Source: Aestuariivirga litoralis (GTDB taxonomy: Bacteria; Pseudomonadota; Alphaproteobacteria; Rhizobiales; Aestuariivirgaceae). Taken from it: 64,000 nucleotides of DNA. The notes under the pieces are model-generated. The model made no database searches. It had not been told where the DNA came from and worked only from the letters and a program-made list of their open reading frames with translations. Location: NCBI RefSeq assembly GCF_015714715.1, contig NZ_WAHS01000001.1, positions 1,922,001-1,986,000 of the forward strand. Direction: 5' to 3'. Positions within the stretch are counted from its first letter, which is position 1. Every line of letters begins with the position of its first letter. This document shows, in pieces, positions 63,559 to 64,000 of the stretch. The translations under genes were made by a program, and so were the position numbers.

Positions 63559-64000
63559 ATGCGCGTGAAATCTGCCGCAACGCTTGTTACCTTTCCGCAA
63601 GGCGAAGAGGCCAAGATCTACAATTACCTCAGCAAAGATGTGATTACCTGCGATGCGGCTGCCGTGAACTGGCTGCTGGCCATCCAGGATTGGTCGACGA
63701 TCGACGAAATCGCAGCGCGCAACATCGAGTTCGACGCGGAGTCGATCGCCGGGGAAATCGAGCAGCTAGTAGCTTGCGGGATTTTTCTGGAAGAGAGCTC
63801 AGCGGCCGCCAGGCGCGAAGCTGAATACACCGCCACTTGGGAATTCGGCCCAACGGCCGGCATTTTCCATTTTGGCATCATGGACAATGAATTCGAGAAT
63901 GTGGAATTCGGCGTGGCGCGCCAAAAGGAGCGCGCCAAGACCAACCCTTCGCCCAAACTGATCTGGCGCGATGACCAGCCCGATGTGAAATTGCCCCTCA
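63559..64000 (+). CDS. SagB/ThcOx-like dehydrogenase, N-terminal part (truncated by window end)
   Basis: Only the first 147 residues are in the window. An N-terminal helical region (about 20-80) resembles the winged-helix/RRE-like part of SagB-related proteins. Then comes W94-E-F-G-P98 and I-F-H-F-G (about 102-106), the W-x-x-G-P ... F-H-F pattern at the front of SagB-type FMN dehydrogenases, which oxidise azolines or other modified residues in RiPPs. The nitroreductase core lies beyond 64000. A GGAG site precedes the ATG. Confidence 0.65.
   Translation, partial: MRVKSAATLVTFPQGEEAKIYNYLSKDVITCDAAAVNWLLAIQDWSTIDEIAARNIEFDAESIAGEIEQLVACGIFLEESSAAARREAEYTATWEFGPTAGIFHFGIMDNEFENVEFGVARQKERAKTNPSPKLIWRDDQPDVKLPL

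Noticed and set aside
1-64000. CRISPR arrays, rRNA genes and insertion sequences
   Set aside because: No regularly spaced repeats, rRNA-like stretches or transposase frames with terminal inverted repeats were seen.

Overview
The window looks like chromosomal DNA of an alphaproteobacterium, most likely of the Hyphomicrobiales (Rhizobiales) type. This rests on gene content, not on a marker gene: an Anbu (proteasome-like) cluster, a PlcP/BtaA/BtaB betaine-lipid module, membrane-bound PuuD urate oxidase, a type-B-like PutA with a divergent Lrp regulator, and the HutF/HutG histidine route. The DNA is GC-rich and densely packed, with many 4-base ATGA overlaps. No insertion sequence, integrase, rRNA or CRISPR array is visible.

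Left part (1-13.3 kb). The window opens inside an alpha-E protein gene, followed by a transglutaminase-like gene and the Anbu peptidase. Next come a divergent plcP-like gene and btaAB (phosphorus-free membrane lipids), an MFS transporter and MarR gene that share a palindromic operator, putA with a divergent Lrp gene (proline to glutamate), two SDR dehydrogenases and an RNA methyltransferase.

Purine block (13.4-26.9 kb). Eleven genes on the minus strand run uraH, xdhA, xdhB, xdhC, a four-gene BMP-type ABC importer, puuD, uraD and guaD, with a LysR regulator upstream. Together they take guanine, hypoxanthine and xanthine to allantoin; allantoin breakdown is not in the window.

Middle part (27-33 kb). 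A DUF1275 membrane protein, infA, a Maf protein, yacG and tRNA-Phe are followed by a 3.8-kb segment flanked by a 37-base perfect direct repeat of the tRNA 3' end. It holds a chemoreceptor, a Crp/Fnr-type regulator, a small membrane protein and a broken autotransporter barrel. It looks like the remnant of an element integrated at tRNA-Phe.

Sugar and accessory block (33-49 kb). An imine-reductase-like enzyme, an IolG-like dehydrogenase, an FAH-family protein, a DEAD-box helicase, an SDR and a VOC protein, a LacI regulator divergent from a sugar ABC importer, a sulfatase/LtaS-like membrane enzyme, a DUF442 protein and a GMC oxidoreductase.

Histidine block (49-57 kb). hutC, hutD, hutF and hutI-hutH-hutG-hutU encode histidine to glutamate through formiminoglutamate deimination. 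A 24-base perfect palindrome between hutF and hutI is the likely HutC operator.

Right part (57-64 kb). A D-2-hydroxyacid dehydrogenase, endonuclease V, an L,D-transpeptidase-like protein, small proteins, tRNA-Ser(CGA), asd preceded by a Thr/Lys-rich leader ORF, tspO, and at the right edge the start of a probable RiPP cluster: a 28-residue precursor-like peptide, a strong hairpin, and a truncated SagB-like dehydrogenase gene. The asd leader and the RiPP start are the most novel-looking items.
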